64,000 nucleotides of DNA from the NCBI RefSeq assembly GCF_009391885.1, contig NZ_VZII01000047.1:100251-164250 (forward strand). The letters run 5' to 3'. This DNA comes from Pseudomonas sp. MN1F. Its GTDB lineage: Bacteria; Pseudomonadota; Gammaproteobacteria; Pseudomonadales; Pseudomonadaceae. Numbering within the stretch: position 1 is the first letter of the stretch; every line of letters begins with the position of its first letter. The notes beneath the pieces were generated by a model. That model saw only the letters and a list, made by a program, of their open reading frames with translations. It was not told where the DNA came from and did not search any database. This document shows positions 8,595 through 17,337 of this stretch, piece by piece. The translations under genes and the position numbers were made by a program.

Positions 8595-9484
8595 AAAGGC
8601 CCTGGCTGTTGGCATTGGCTCCGCTGGGTGTAGTGGCCGGGTTGATCGCAGCGTTTCTGTTTGCACGCACGCCTCGCCCATTGCCGCCGGCGTTCCCTCC
8701 CGCCAGCAGCAGTTTCCAGGCGGCCATCTATGCCAATGGCATCATCGAGAGTGAGCAGGCCGGGGGGAGCGATATCGTCATTTTCCCCCAGGTAGCGGCC
8801 CCGGTAACCCGCATCCTGGTGCATGAAGGGCAGGCGGTAAGCCGTGACTCGCCGTTGGTGACCCTGGATGACGCTGTGCCTCGGGCAAACCTTGAGCTGG
8901 CGCAGGCAAACCTGGCCATTGCCCGCGACCAGTATGCCAAACGCCTGGCCGCCTATGGCATTGATGCCAGGTCGATCAGCAAGGACGCCCTGGACACCGC
9001 AAAGAACCAGGCCGCCCAGGCCCAGGCCGCGTTCAAGGCCGCTGCCGCCGAATTGGCCCGCTATGTGATCAAGGCGCCCAGCGACGGCATTGTGGTCACC
9101 ATCAACAGTGCCGTAGGCAGCTATGTATCGCCGCAGGGGGCCTACAGCATCCACACTCAAGGCTTCAACCCCTTGCTGGTGATGACCAGCGCGCAGGATC
9201 GCCTGGTGGTGCGTTGTTACGTCGATGAGATACTGATCGGCAAATTGCCGCCTGTTGACCTGATCCAGGCCGAGATGACCGTGCGCGGGACGCACATCAG
9301 GGTACCGCTGGAGTTCGTGCGGGTTCAGCCCTATGTCACGCCCAAGATCGAGCTGTCCAATCAACGGCAGGAACGGGTGGATCTTCGGGTGCTGCCTGTG
9401 CTTTTTCGCTTTGACAGCAAGGCACTGCCCCCGGTCTATCCAGGACAGCTGGTGGACGTTTTCATCAGCCGGAAAACACCATGA
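8591..9484 (+). CDS. HlyD-type periplasmic adaptor of ABC exporter (DevB-like)
   Basis: A 297-residue membrane-fusion protein starting at a GTG inside the stop of the ATPase gene. There is one N-terminal transmembrane helix (residues 5-25), a biotinyl-lipoyl-like half (VTRILVHEGQAVSRDSPLVTLDD), an alpha-hairpin of heptad-like Ala/Gln repeats (about 95-155), the second lipoyl half (YVIKAPSDGIVVTINSAVGSYV) and a beta-barrel domain. It is expected to bridge the inner-membrane permease and the outer-membrane factor encoded on either side. The hairpin is short compared with HlyD but of DevB/MacA style. Confidence 0.9.
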   Translation: MKRPWLLALAPLGVVAGLIAAFLFARTPRPLPPAFPPASSSFQAAIYANGIIESEQAGGSDIVIFPQVAAPVTRILVHEGQAVSRDSPLVTLDDAVPRANLELAQANLAIARDQYAKRLAAYGIDARSISKDALDTAKNQAAQAQAAFKAAAAELARYVIKAPSDGIVVTINSAVGSYVSPQGAYSIHTQGFNPLLVMTSAQDRLVVRCYVDEILIGKLPPVDLIQAEMTVRGTHIRVPLEFVRVQPYVTPKIELSNQRQERVDLRVLPVLFRFDSKALPPVYPGQLVDVFISRKTP

Positions 9485-10959
9485 GCCGTTTGCGACGCAG
9501 GCTACAGGCCGCATGCGCTGGGTCGCCGTGTGCGCTGCTGCTGATCGCCAGTTGCACAGTCGGGCCCGACTTCAAGCCGCCTGAGGCCCCTGATCGACAG
9601 CTGTATTGGCAGGGCACCCTTGCCAACCCGATCGAAGCGCAGGGGCAGAGCCAGGGTTTCGTGCCTGGTGGCGACCTGCAATGGGACTGGTGGACACTGT
9701 TCCGCTCGCCCGCCCTGGATGCTGTGGTTAGGCTAGCCATTTCCCGCAATCCCAGCCTGCGGGCGGCTGAAGCCAGCCTGCGGCAGAGTCAGGACCTGCT
9801 GAAGGCCGGTCAGGGTGTCTACTACCCGCAAGTGAGCGGTCGTTTTGCCGGATCTCGTCAGCAGGGCAACGCCGGGCAGCCGGGACTTGCCACGGCGGAT
9901 TCGATATTCAATGTTGTGACCCTCAGTGGCACGGTCAGCTATGCGCTCGATGTGTTCGGCGGTGAACGGCGGGCAGTGGAGGGCCTGCAAGCACAGGTCG
10001 ATGTGCAGGCCGATCGCCTGCGCGCTGCGTTTCTTGCCCTGACAGCGAACGTGGTCAACACCGCCATAGCCCGTGCGGCTTATGCGGCGCAAATGCAGGC
10101 CTCCGAGCAACTGATAGCCTTGCAGCAACAGCAACTGGAGGTGACCCAGGTGCAGGTTCGCAGCGGCACACTCGCCGATTCGGCGCAATCCAGCCTCAGA
10201 AGCCTGATCGCGACCAACCAGGCGCAGCTGGCTGAGCTGAAGCAACGGTATACCCAATCGGGTCATCTGCTGGCGCTATTGGGGGGCTCGGCACCGAACC
10301 AGATGCTGCTGCCTGATATCAGCTTGGGCAGCTTGTCGCTACCGCACGACTTACCGGTCAGTTTGCCCTCGGCCCTGGTGCGTCAACGTCCCGACATACG
10401 GGTGGCCGAAGCGCAGTTGCATCAGGCCAGCGCCGACATCGGGGTGGCCACTGCCGCGATGTTTCCCAGTGTCACGCTGTCGGCGCAGTACGGTACGGCC
10501 GGCACTGCCATGAGCTCGCTGTTTTCGAAACGCTTCTGGTCGATTGGCCCCTCCATCGATATTCCGCTGTTCGAAGGTGGGCGACTGTGGTTTGGCCGTG
10601 AGGCAGCCCGGGAGGCCTATCGGCAGGCCGCTGCTTCCTACCGGCAAGTCGTGCTGTCAGCATTTGCGCAGGTCGCGGATGTGCTCGACGCCTTGCAACT
10701 GGACGCTGTGGCTCTGCAAAAACGCAGCGAGTCAGCCGCGGCGGCTGAAGCGGCGCTGCAAGCGGTGCAGGCCAGCTACCGGGCAGGGCTGGTGCCCTAC
10801 GTCGATGTGCTGGTCGCCGATGTGCAATTGCAACAGGCCAACATGTTGTTGCTCGATGCTTCAGCTCAGCGGCGCCAAGACACGGTCGCGTTGTACGTCG
10901 CGCTCGGTGGTGGTTGGTGGCATGCGCCTCAAGTCGGCAGCGGGGGAGAGGCGCCATGA
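9481..10959 (+). CDS. TolC-family outer membrane efflux lipoprotein (NodT type)
   Basis: A 492-residue outer-membrane factor. The N-terminus has a signal sequence ending in a lipobox (LLIASC, Cys about residue 25) followed by TVGPDFKPPEAP, the hallmark start of NodT/OprM-type channels. Two repeats of coiled-coil hairpins follow, with the family's LPHDLPVSLPSALVRQRPDIRVAEAQLH and GPSIDIPLFEGGRL motifs. It overlaps the adaptor gene by 4 bases. Encoding an OMF inside an ABC-exporter operon is less common than sharing TolC, so this pump is probably a dedicated, self-contained channel. Confidence 0.93.
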   Translation: MSRLRRRLQAACAGSPCALLLIASCTVGPDFKPPEAPDRQLYWQGTLANPIEAQGQSQGFVPGGDLQWDWWTLFRSPALDAVVRLAISRNPSLRAAEASLRQSQDLLKAGQGVYYPQVSGRFAGSRQQGNAGQPGLATADSIFNVVTLSGTVSYALDVFGGERRAVEGLQAQVDVQADRLRAAFLALTANVVNTAIARAAYAAQMQASEQLIALQQQQLEVTQVQVRSGTLADSAQSSLRSLIATNQAQLAELKQRYTQSGHLLALLGGSAPNQMLLPDISLGSLSLPHDLPVSLPSALVRQRPDIRVAEAQLHQASADIGVATAAMFPSVTLSAQYGTAGTAMSSLFSKRFWSIGPSIDIPLFEGGRLWFGREAAREAYRQAAASYRQVVLSAFAQVADVLDALQLDAVALQKRSESAAAAEAALQAVQASYRAGLVPYVDVLVADVQLQQANMLLLDASAQRRQDTVALYVALGGGWWHAPQVGSGGEAP

Positions 10960-12098
10960 AATATGCAGGGATCCTGCGCATCGGCTACAAGCTGTTGGTC
11001 AACGACCGGGCCAAGTTTTCCGCGCTGCTGGTCGGCTTGACGTTCTCGGTATTCCTGATGATGCAGATGACGGCCATGTTTGCCGGCATTCTGACCAGGG
11101 CCTATTCGACGGTCACCAACATCGGTGCGCCGATATGGGTGATGGATCCGGCGGTCAACACGCCGACTGCGGTCATTGCGTTGCCGGACTATCTGCTGGA
11201 TGCGGTGCGCAGCATGGAGCAGGTGGAGTATGCCGTGCCGGTGTTCATCGGCAATGCCCAGGCCCGGTTGGCCGATGGCACCTACCAGATCGTCAGTGTG
11301 GTGGGGCTGGACGATACCAGCCTCTATGGGCGCCCGGAGCTGGAGCAGGGCGCCATCGAGGCGCTCTACGGCGAAAACGCCTTCATCGTCGTTCATGACT
11401 CGGAGTTCAGCAAGCTCGGCAGCCCCACGCTAGGCACCGAGTTCGAACTCAATGATCATCGCGGCACCGTGGTCGGCATCGCCAAGGTGTTGTCCAGCGG
11501 GCTGATCGGCGTCCCGACCCTCTACACCACCTACCGGCGAGCCATCGAATACATACCGACTGCGCGATTCACGATTTCCTACATTCTGGTCAAGCCGAGA
11601 ACTGCGCCTGGGGCCATGCAAATTCGCCAGGAGGTCGCCCAGTTGGGCTATCTCGCGCTGACCAAGGCCCAGTTCAACCAGCGGATCGCGGATTACTACA
11701 TCTACCAGACGGGCGTGGGTACCAATATCCTGCTGATGACACTGATCAGCTTCCTGGTGGGTTTATCCATCTCAGGACAGACGTTCTACAGTTTCATCCT
11801 CGAGAACCTGGACAAGTTCGCGGCACTCAAGGCCATGGGGGCGAAAGCCCAGGATCTGGTACTGATGATTCTGTTCATGGCGATCTCGTGCGCATTGACC
11901 GGGTATGGATTGGGCGTTGGGCTGATGACGGGTGTGATTGTGCTGGTGCGATCGTACCTGCCCAATTACGCCGCCATTGTGACCTTCTGGAACCTGGGCC
12001 TGACGTTTGGCCTGGTTTCATTGATTGCCGGCACCTCCAGTTACCTGGGTATTTGCAAGGTATTGCGCGTGGAGCCGTTCGAGATTTTTCGTTCTTGA
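10956..12098 (+). CDS. FtsX/DevC-like ABC transporter permease
   Basis: A 380-residue permease with one N-terminal membrane helix (about residues 20-42), a periplasmic domain of roughly 220 residues, and three C-terminal helices with FAALKAMGAKAQDL between them; this topology is that of FtsX/MacB/DevC proteins. It is encoded apart from its ATPase, unlike MacB, and so is closer to the cyanobacterial DevBCA arrangement (comparison from family knowledge). The ATG overlaps the OMF stop by 4 bases; the preceding GGGGGAGAGG is a good ribosome site. The substrate is unknown; DevBCA exports glycolipids, MacAB exports peptides, macrolides or lipids. Confidence 0.88.
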   Translation: MKYAGILRIGYKLLVNDRAKFSALLVGLTFSVFLMMQMTAMFAGILTRAYSTVTNIGAPIWVMDPAVNTPTAVIALPDYLLDAVRSMEQVEYAVPVFIGNAQARLADGTYQIVSVVGLDDTSLYGRPELEQGAIEALYGENAFIVVHDSEFSKLGSPTLGTEFELNDHRGTVVGIAKVLSSGLIGVPTLYTTYRRAIEYIPTARFTISYILVKPRTAPGAMQIRQEVAQLGYLALTKAQFNQRIADYYIYQTGVGTNILLMTLISFLVGLSISGQTFYSFILENLDKFAALKAMGAKAQDLVLMILFMAISCALTGYGLGVGLMTGVIVLVRSYLPNYAAIVTFWNLGLTFGLVSLIAGTSSYLGICKVLRVEPFEIFRS

Positions 12099-12244
12099 CG
12101 CGTGGGACATGGCCGTTGCCGGCATCGGCGGCGCTTTATTACCTGCATAGTTGACTTAGGATAACTTCTGCCACCTTTCAGATCGTCGCGTTGCACGTGC
12201 AGTGATAGCGTTCGTACATACGCTTTTGATCCGGAGGCGTGGCC

Positions 12245-13438
12245 ATGTATCAGAACCTGGCTGTTCTGGCCGCCTTGCTGGTGCTGTACGCCAGCCTGGC
12301 CGGCGCGCTTGAATCCAAACCGGTTAATGGGCCGCTGTTGTTCCTGCTGGCGGGCCTGGCGGCAGGTCCCTCCGGGCTTGGGCTGTTGAACCTTTCGCTG
12401 GACCGCAACGATCTTCGCTTGCTGGCCGAGCTTACCCTCGCAATCGTGCTGTTCAACGATGCCGCCAAGGCCGACCTGGCCCAATTGCGTCAATCCCGTA
12501 GCCTGCCGCTGCGCCTGCTGACCCTGGGGCTGCCGCTGACGTTGATTGCAGGCTGGCTTGCCGCTTGGCTGCTGTTCCCGCAGATGCCCTGGCTGGAGAT
12601 GGCGCTGTTGTCGACGATACTGGCGCCGACCGATGCCGCCCTTGGCAAGGCGGTTGTGAGCAACCCCGAGGTGCCGGCCAATGTGCGCGAGAGCCTGAAT
12701 GTCGAAAGCGGGTTGAATGACGGCATCTGCGTGCCGGTACTGCTCTTGCTGTTGGCATTGTTGATGGAGGCTCACTCGACGATGCCTTTTGCCTTGGCGG
12801 GCTATTTCTTCCTGGAGGAGTTGGGTATCGGTGTTCTCACGGGGGCGGCGCTTGCGCTGTTGGTGGGCGGGCTGTTACGTCTGTCGCAACGCCATTGCCT
12901 GCAGATCGAGGCCTGGCAGCAATTGGTGATGCCCGCGCTGGCATTACTGAGCTTCGCCTGCGCCCAGGCACTGGGGGGTAGCGGCTTCATCGCCGCATTT
13001 TGCGCAGGGTTGCTGACAGGTTACCTGTTCAACCGGGAAACGCGGCCGTTGCTGGCCACCGCTGAGTCATGCGGTGAAGCGCTGTCGCTGCTGACCTGGG
13101 TGGTGTTCGGTGCCTACGTGGCGCCCAAGGCTTCGCAGATCATGGCGCCCTCCGTCTGGTTTTACGCACTCTCAAGCCTGTCGCTGGTGCGCATGCTGCC
13201 CGTCTGGATCAGCCTGGCGGGGAGCACACTCAGCGCCGAGAGCCGCTTGTTCATAGGCTGGTTCGGGCCCCGGGGTCTGGCTTCCATCGTTTTCGCGGTG
13301 TTGATACTGGATACGCCGTTGCAAGAGGGGGCTACGATCATCGCCTGTACCATCGCGTGCGTCATGCTCAGCGTGGTATTGCACGGCGTGAGTGCCTTGC
13401 CGGGGGCGCGGCGGCTGGGGCAGCGCGTTCGAGAATGA
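12245..13438 (+). CDS. Na+(K+)/H+ antiporter, CPA1 family (NhaP-like)
   Basis: A 397-residue polytopic membrane protein with about 11-12 hydrophobic segments. Motifs typical of cation:proton antiporters are visible: LFNDAAKADL, TILAPTDAALGKAVV, VESGLNDGICVPV (the ND pair of CPA1) and SGFIAAFCAGLL. The start at the ATG 12245 has GGAGG at 12233-12237; a GTG at 12239 is possible but too close to the Shine-Dalgarno. It stands alone with no overlapping neighbours, and lies between the exporter operon and the YeeE/YedE pair. It probably exchanges Na+ or K+ for protons in pH or salt homeostasis. Confidence 0.88.
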   Translation: MYQNLAVLAALLVLYASLAGALESKPVNGPLLFLLAGLAAGPSGLGLLNLSLDRNDLRLLAELTLAIVLFNDAAKADLAQLRQSRSLPLRLLTLGLPLTLIAGWLAAWLLFPQMPWLEMALLSTILAPTDAALGKAVVSNPEVPANVRESLNVESGLNDGICVPVLLLLLALLMEAHSTMPFALAGYFFLEELGIGVLTGAALALLVGGLLRLSQRHCLQIEAWQQLVMPALALLSFACAQALGGSGFIAAFCAGLLTGYLFNRETRPLLATAESCGEALSLLTWVVFGAYVAPKASQIMAPSVWFYALSSLSLVRMLPVWISLAGSTLSAESRLFIGWFGPRGLASIVFAVLILDTPLQEGATIIACTIACVMLSVVLHGVSALPGARRLGQRVRE

Positions 13439-13519
13439 GGGTGTGACAAGCGAGCGACCGGCAAGCACAGCGCTAAGATAGAGTCGGTTCATTTCTGCAG
13501 TTCGATAGGGAGCACTGGG

Positions 13520-13957
13520 ATGTTTGTTGATATGGCTGCCTTCACGCCGTGGTCGGCATTGGCAGGCGGAGGACTGATCGGCCTGGCCGCCGGGCTGTTC
13601 GTGGTGGCGAACGGGCGCATTGCCGGCATCAGTGGCCTGCTTGGCTCGCTGTTGCAGCGCGAGGGGGAAGGGCGAGGCGAGAAGCTGTCGTTCTTGCTGG
13701 GCATCATTGCGGCGCCACTGTTGTGGCGAGTGTTCTCGGCGATGCCGCCGGTGCATTTCAGTACGGGCCCCTGGTTGCTCATGGTCGCGGGGCTTCTGGT
13801 GGGCCTGGGTACCCGCTATGGCAGTGGCTGCACCAGTGGCCATGGGGTGTGCGGCCTGTCTCGCCTGTCCCCGCGCTCGGCGGTGGCGACGTTGTGCTTC
13901 ATGGTGGCCGGCTTTGCCACCGTCTTCGTGGTTCGCCACCTTTTCCAAGGAGCCTGA
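13520..13957 (+). CDS. YeeE/YedE-family half transporter (sulfur-species uptake), first half
   Basis: A 145-residue membrane protein with four or five helices. It has the family signature GLGTRYGSGCTSGHGVCGLSRLSPRS, whose Cys residues line the conduction path in thiosulfate transporters of the TsuA/YeeE group. It is about half the length of full TsuA proteins; the other half is encoded next at 13959, one base after the stop. Such split pairs (PmpA/PmpB-type) are common in proteobacteria. The likely cargo is a reduced sulfur compound, but this is inferred from the family. Confidence 0.88.
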   Translation: MFVDMAAFTPWSALAGGGLIGLAAGLFVVANGRIAGISGLLGSLLQREGEGRGEKLSFLLGIIAAPLLWRVFSAMPPVHFSTGPWLLMVAGLLVGLGTRYGSGCTSGHGVCGLSRLSPRSAVATLCFMVAGFATVFVVRHLFQGA

Positions 13958-13958
13958 A

Positions 13959-14387
13959 ATGACCCGCATCAGCGCATTCATCGCGGGGTTGCTGTTCGGC
14001 ATGGGGTTGTTGCTGTCGGGCATGGCGAACCCCACCAAGGTACTGGGGTTTCTCGACCTCGCCGGGCAGTGGGACCCGTCGCTGGCACTGGTCATGGTGG
14101 GCGCCATCGGAGCTGCTTTGCTGCCCATGGCCTGGGCGCGTCGGCACCCTGTGGCCTTGTTCGGCGGCGCAATGCAGTTGCCTGCCCGGCGTGACATCGA
14201 CCGTCGCCTGGTCGGCGGCAGCCTGGTCTTTGGCATAGGCTGGGGGCTTGCCGGGGTGTGCCCGGGGCCGGCCCTGGTGCTGCTGGCCGGCGGCTTTTGG
14301 CAAGGCTGGCTGTTCGTCGCTGCGATGCTGGCTGGGATGGCGTTGTTCAATGGCTTGGAGGCGCTTGGCAAAAGCCGCCAGGCTTGA
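13959..14387 (+). CDS. YeeE/YedE-family half transporter, second half
   Basis: A 142-residue polytopic membrane protein, the companion of the upstream gene. It starts MTRISAFIAGLLFGMGLLLSGM (family motif GxxFGxGxxxSGM) and carries GWGLAGVCPGPAL, the second conserved Cys-containing loop. The start codon is 1 base after the previous stop, with AAGGAG at 13948-13953 inside the first gene, so the two halves are translationally coupled and very likely form one heteromeric channel. Confidence 0.88.
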   Translation: MTRISAFIAGLLFGMGLLLSGMANPTKVLGFLDLAGQWDPSLALVMVGAIGAALLPMAWARRHPVALFGGAMQLPARRDIDRRLVGGSLVFGIGWGLAGVCPGPALVLLAGGFWQGWLFVAAMLAGMALFNGLEALGKSRQA

Positions 14388-14399
14388 AACGGCCGGCGT

Positions 14400-14413
14400 T
14401 TGATGTTGATCGA
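14400..14413. promoter_or_regulatory. Near-consensus Anr-like site before the diiron-oxidase operon
   Basis: TTGAT-GTTG-ATCGA has one mismatch to TTGAT-N4-ATCAA. It lies 105 bases before the first gene of the seven-gene operon. It could also be fortuitous, since it follows directly on the YeeE/YedE stop at 14387. Confidence 0.4.
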
Positions 14414-14517
14414 TGCGCCCGCGTCTGCAGGCGGCCTGCCTGTATGCATGGGTCTTCAGATTCCCTTCAGATTCGCCACGGATACTCGCCCTGACCAACC
14501 CAGTCGGGGGGAGCTTC

Positions 14518-15195
14518 ATGACTCAAACCCTATGGAGCAGCCTGCTCCCATTACCCATCGGCACCCATGCTGAGCACCACGCCCATTTATCCCTGCACCT
14601 GCAGGACGATCAGGGGCGTGGCGAGCTGGAGCACTTCATTCATCAGTGTTTCGCCAACGTACACCAGGCCGACGTCCACCACTACCTGCCGGAGCTACTG
14701 GCCCTGCGCGACCATCATGGGCGGCTGATGGCGGCGGCCGGGATGCGCCCAGCCAGTAGCGGGCCGCTGTTTCTCGAGGGCTATCTGGATGAGCCCCTGG
14801 AAAACGCGGTTTCCAGAGTGGCGGGCGTGACGTTGGGGCGCGAGTGCATGGTCGAGGTTGGCAACTTGGCCTCGCTCAGCGCCGGCAGCGCCCGGATCAT
14901 GATCACCACCGTGACCTGGCTGCTTGCCACTCGGGGGTTGCAGTGGGTGGCGTTCACCGGCGCATCGACACTGATCAACAGTTTCCAGCGCCTGGGGCTG
15001 GTGCCGACGGTGGTGGCCCAGGCCGACCCCGCCCGCCTGGACGAGTCGGCGCAGCATTGGGGGCACTATTACGACCAGCATCCGCAGGTGTTCGTCGGCA
15101 ATATCCAGCATGGCTTCGAGCGCCTGGAGTCGGCAGGCGTGTTCCGGCGCCTTGGGCTGCCTGCGCTGAACAAGGAGGCCGGCCATGCCGCATGA
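14518..15195 (+). CDS. Thermostable hemolysin-family protein (GNAT-like fold)
   Basis: A 225-residue cytoplasmic protein of the thermostable-hemolysin (T_hemolysin) family: LRDHHGRLMAAAGMRPA, the central LFLEGYLDEPLENAVS, CMVEVGNLASLSAG and WVAFTGASTLINSFQRLGL. The layout resembles a GNAT acyltransferase (substrate-binding half, then a beta-alpha segment ending in the RLGL motif), so an acyl-transfer role is more plausible than pore formation; this is inference. No signal peptide is present. The ATG at 14518 follows GGGGGGAG. It overlaps the next gene by 11 bases and opens a seven-gene operon with a ligase, a diiron oxidase, an SDR and a two-component system. Confidence 0.85.
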   Translation: MTQTLWSSLLPLPIGTHAEHHAHLSLHLQDDQGRGELEHFIHQCFANVHQADVHHYLPELLALRDHHGRLMAAAGMRPASSGPLFLEGYLDEPLENAVSRVAGVTLGRECMVEVGNLASLSAGSARIMITTVTWLLATRGLQWVAFTGASTLINSFQRLGLVPTVVAQADPARLDESAQHWGHYYDQHPQVFVGNIQHGFERLESAGVFRRLGLPALNKEAGHAA

Positions 15196-16648
15196 GCTGG
15201 AGCGTTTCAAGCAGTTGCTGCTTGCCCTCGGCCGTGAGCGCGGCGATGCGCTGGCCGTGGAGGGCGTCAATGAGCGGTTCACCTACAAGCAATTGCTGGC
15301 CGAGGTCTGGCTGCGCGCCAAGGCCTTGAGCGCGCACCCCCCTGGCGTGTTGGCCCTGGCGCTGGATAACGGCCCTGAACTGCTGTTCTGGGACCTGGCG
15401 GCACTGGTTTCGGAGCGCGCCTGCGTGATCGTGCCAACGTTCTTCAGTACGGCGCAGGTGCACCACTGCATCGAACAGTGCGGCGCAAGCCTGGTGCTTT
15501 GCCAGCCTGCCTGGGAGGGTGTGTTCAGCCAGCTGGGCTTTGTGCAGCAGGAGGCATTCTGGACGCGCGATCTGGCAGCGCCGGTGGTGCTGCCTGAGGG
15601 CACCGCCAAGGTCACCTATACCTCTGGCAGCACGGGTACGCCCAAAGGCGTTTGCCTGGGCGCCGATGCCATGCTGCGTGTCGCGCATGAACTGCAGCTG
15701 GCCAGCCGGCCTAGCGAGCCCCAGCGCTACCTGGCGGTGTTGCCGCTGGGCGTACTGCTGGAAAACCTGGGCGTTTACGCCGCACTCATGGCAGGCGCCA
15801 GCGTGTTGCTCTACCCGCAGGCGCAACTGGGTATGGGCGGCGCCAGCCAGGTCGATTTCAAGCGCTTGCTCGGGGCCATTGCCTTGAGCGGCGCGCAGAG
15901 CCTGATCCTGGTGCCGCAGCTGTTGATGGGCCTGGTCACGGCGATCGAGCGGGGGCTGATGCGGGTTGGCCCACTGCGCTTCGTCGCGGTCGGCGGGGCA
16001 CGGGTATCGCCCAGCCTGCTGGCGCGGGCCGAGGCCATCGGCTTGCCGGTTTTCGAGGGCTATGGGTTGTCGGAGTGTGCCTCGGTGGTGGCACTGAACC
16101 GCCCGGGGGCGATGCGTCGAGGCAGCGTCGGCCGGCCATTGCCCCATGTTCAGGTGCGCATCGCCGAGGATGGCGAGGTACTGGTTAACGGTTCCGTGCT
16201 GCTTGGCTACCTGGGGGAAGCCCCTGCCTCGTCGGACTGGTGGGCCACCGGAGACCTGGGTTACTTCGATGACGACGGCTATCTGTATCTGAACGGGCGC
16301 AAGAAACACCAGTTCATCACCAGCTTCGGGCGCAACGTCAACCCCGAATGGGTGGAAGCCGAGCTGACCCAGAGTGGCGTGATTGCCCAGGCGTTCGTGC
16401 ACGGCGAAGGGCTTGCACGCAACCTGGCATTGCTTTGGCCGCTTGACCCCGAAGCCTGCGACGAGGCCATCGAGCAGGCCGTGCAGTGCAGCAATGCCAC
16501 CTTGCCTGACTACGCCAGGGTGCATGCCTGGCGGCGCCTGCCAGGCCCGCTGACGCCCGGCGAAGGCACCCTGACCGCCAATGGCCGCCCGCGACGCGAG
16601 GCGATCCTGCAGCGTTATCACACCCTGTTGTCCGACATTCTGTTGTGA
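15185..16648 (+). CDS. AMP-forming acyl-CoA synthetase/ligase
   Basis: A 487-residue ANL-superfamily adenylating enzyme. The P-loop YTSGSTGTPKG spans residues 145-155, GYGLSECAS gives the A5 core, WWATGDLGYFDDDGYLYLNGRKK gives A7/A8, and a C-terminal Lys region (LTANGRPRREAIL) is present. It should activate a carboxylic acid as an acyl-adenylate and pass it to CoA or directly to an amine; there is no carrier-protein gene nearby. It is short for a fatty acyl-CoA synthetase. It is embedded between the hemolysin-family gene (11-base overlap) and the diiron-oxidase gene (8-base gap), implying a shared pathway. Confidence 0.9.
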   Translation: MPHELERFKQLLLALGRERGDALAVEGVNERFTYKQLLAEVWLRAKALSAHPPGVLALALDNGPELLFWDLAALVSERACVIVPTFFSTAQVHHCIEQCGASLVLCQPAWEGVFSQLGFVQQEAFWTRDLAAPVVLPEGTAKVTYTSGSTGTPKGVCLGADAMLRVAHELQLASRPSEPQRYLAVLPLGVLLENLGVYAALMAGASVLLYPQAQLGMGGASQVDFKRLLGAIALSGAQSLILVPQLLMGLVTAIERGLMRVGPLRFVAVGGARVSPSLLARAEAIGLPVFEGYGLSECASVVALNRPGAMRRGSVGRPLPHVQVRIAEDGEVLVNGSVLLGYLGEAPASSDWWATGDLGYFDDDGYLYLNGRKKHQFITSFGRNVNPEWVEAELTQSGVIAQAFVHGEGLARNLALLWPLDPEACDEAIEQAVQCSNATLPDYARVHAWRRLPGPLTPGEGTLTANGRPRREAILQRYHTLLSDILL

Positions 16649-16656
16649 GGTCCGTC

Positions 16657-17337
16657 ATGTCATTTTTCGACACCCTGCAGTTGCAAACCAGCCACGAACG
16701 CCAGGCCCTGTTCGCGGTGCCGGTGATTCGTGAAGCCTTGGCCGGCCAGGTCAGCCGGGACAGCTACATCGCCTTCCTGACCCAGGCCTACTACCATGTG
16801 CGCCACACCGTGCCGCTGATGATGGCCTGCGGCGCGCGTTTGCCTTCGCGCCTGGAATGGTTGCGCGGCGCCGTCTGCGAGTACATCGAGGAGGAATACG
16901 GCCACGAGCAGTGGATCCTCAACGATATCAAGGCCTGTGGCGGTGACTGGGAGGCGGTGCGTGACGGCCGGCCGGCATTGCCGATCGAGCTGATGGTCGC
17001 CTACCTGTACGACCTCATTGCCCGGGGCAACCCGGTGGGGCTGTTCGGCATGGTCAACGTCCTCGAGGGCACCAGCATCGCCCTGGCCACCCATGCCGCA
17101 GGTTCGATCCAGAGCAGCCTGGGGCTGCCGGACAGCGCGTTCAGCTACCTCAGCTCCCACGGTGCGCTGGACCAGGAGCACATGGTCACCTACAAGCGGC
17201 TGATGGACCGGCTGGACGAAGTCGATGACCATCAGGCGGTGATACACGCCGCCAAGGTGGTGTACCGGTTGTACACCGAGATGTTCGAAGGCTTGCCGCG
17301 TGCGGGCCAGGCCGAGGTGCAACATGCGCTTGCCTGA
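16657..17337 (+). CDS. Heme-oxygenase-like diiron oxidase (HDO; TenA-like fold)
   Basis: A 226-residue all-alpha protein. It is often annotated TenA or iron-containing redox enzyme, but lacks TenA's catalytic Cys context. All six predicted metal ligands of the HDO group are visible: E80-x2-H83 (EYGHEQW), E137 (NVLEGTS), and H168-x3-D172-x2-H175 (SHGALDQEHM). The last spacing is that recalled for CADD, and E-x2-H is that of UndA. HDOs use O2 to cleave C-C bonds, decarboxylate fatty acids or oxidise nitrogen. GAGG precedes the ATG. The gene overlaps the SDR by 14 bases. The substrate is unknown; the upstream ligase suggests an activated acid or an amide made from it. Confidence 0.85.
   Translation: MSFFDTLQLQTSHERQALFAVPVIREALAGQVSRDSYIAFLTQAYYHVRHTVPLMMACGARLPSRLEWLRGAVCEYIEEEYGHEQWILNDIKACGGDWEAVRDGRPALPIELMVAYLYDLIARGNPVGLFGMVNVLEGTSIALATHAAGSIQSSLGLPDSAFSYLSSHGALDQEHMVTYKRLMDRLDEVDDHQAVIHAAKVVYRLYTEMFEGLPRAGQAEVQHALA

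Noticed and set aside
14975..16621. 548-codon minus-strand open frame opposite the ligase
   Set aside because: It is antisense to a gene with clear ANL motifs; its composition is the mirror image expected of GC-rich coding DNA, and no domain or ribosome site was seen.
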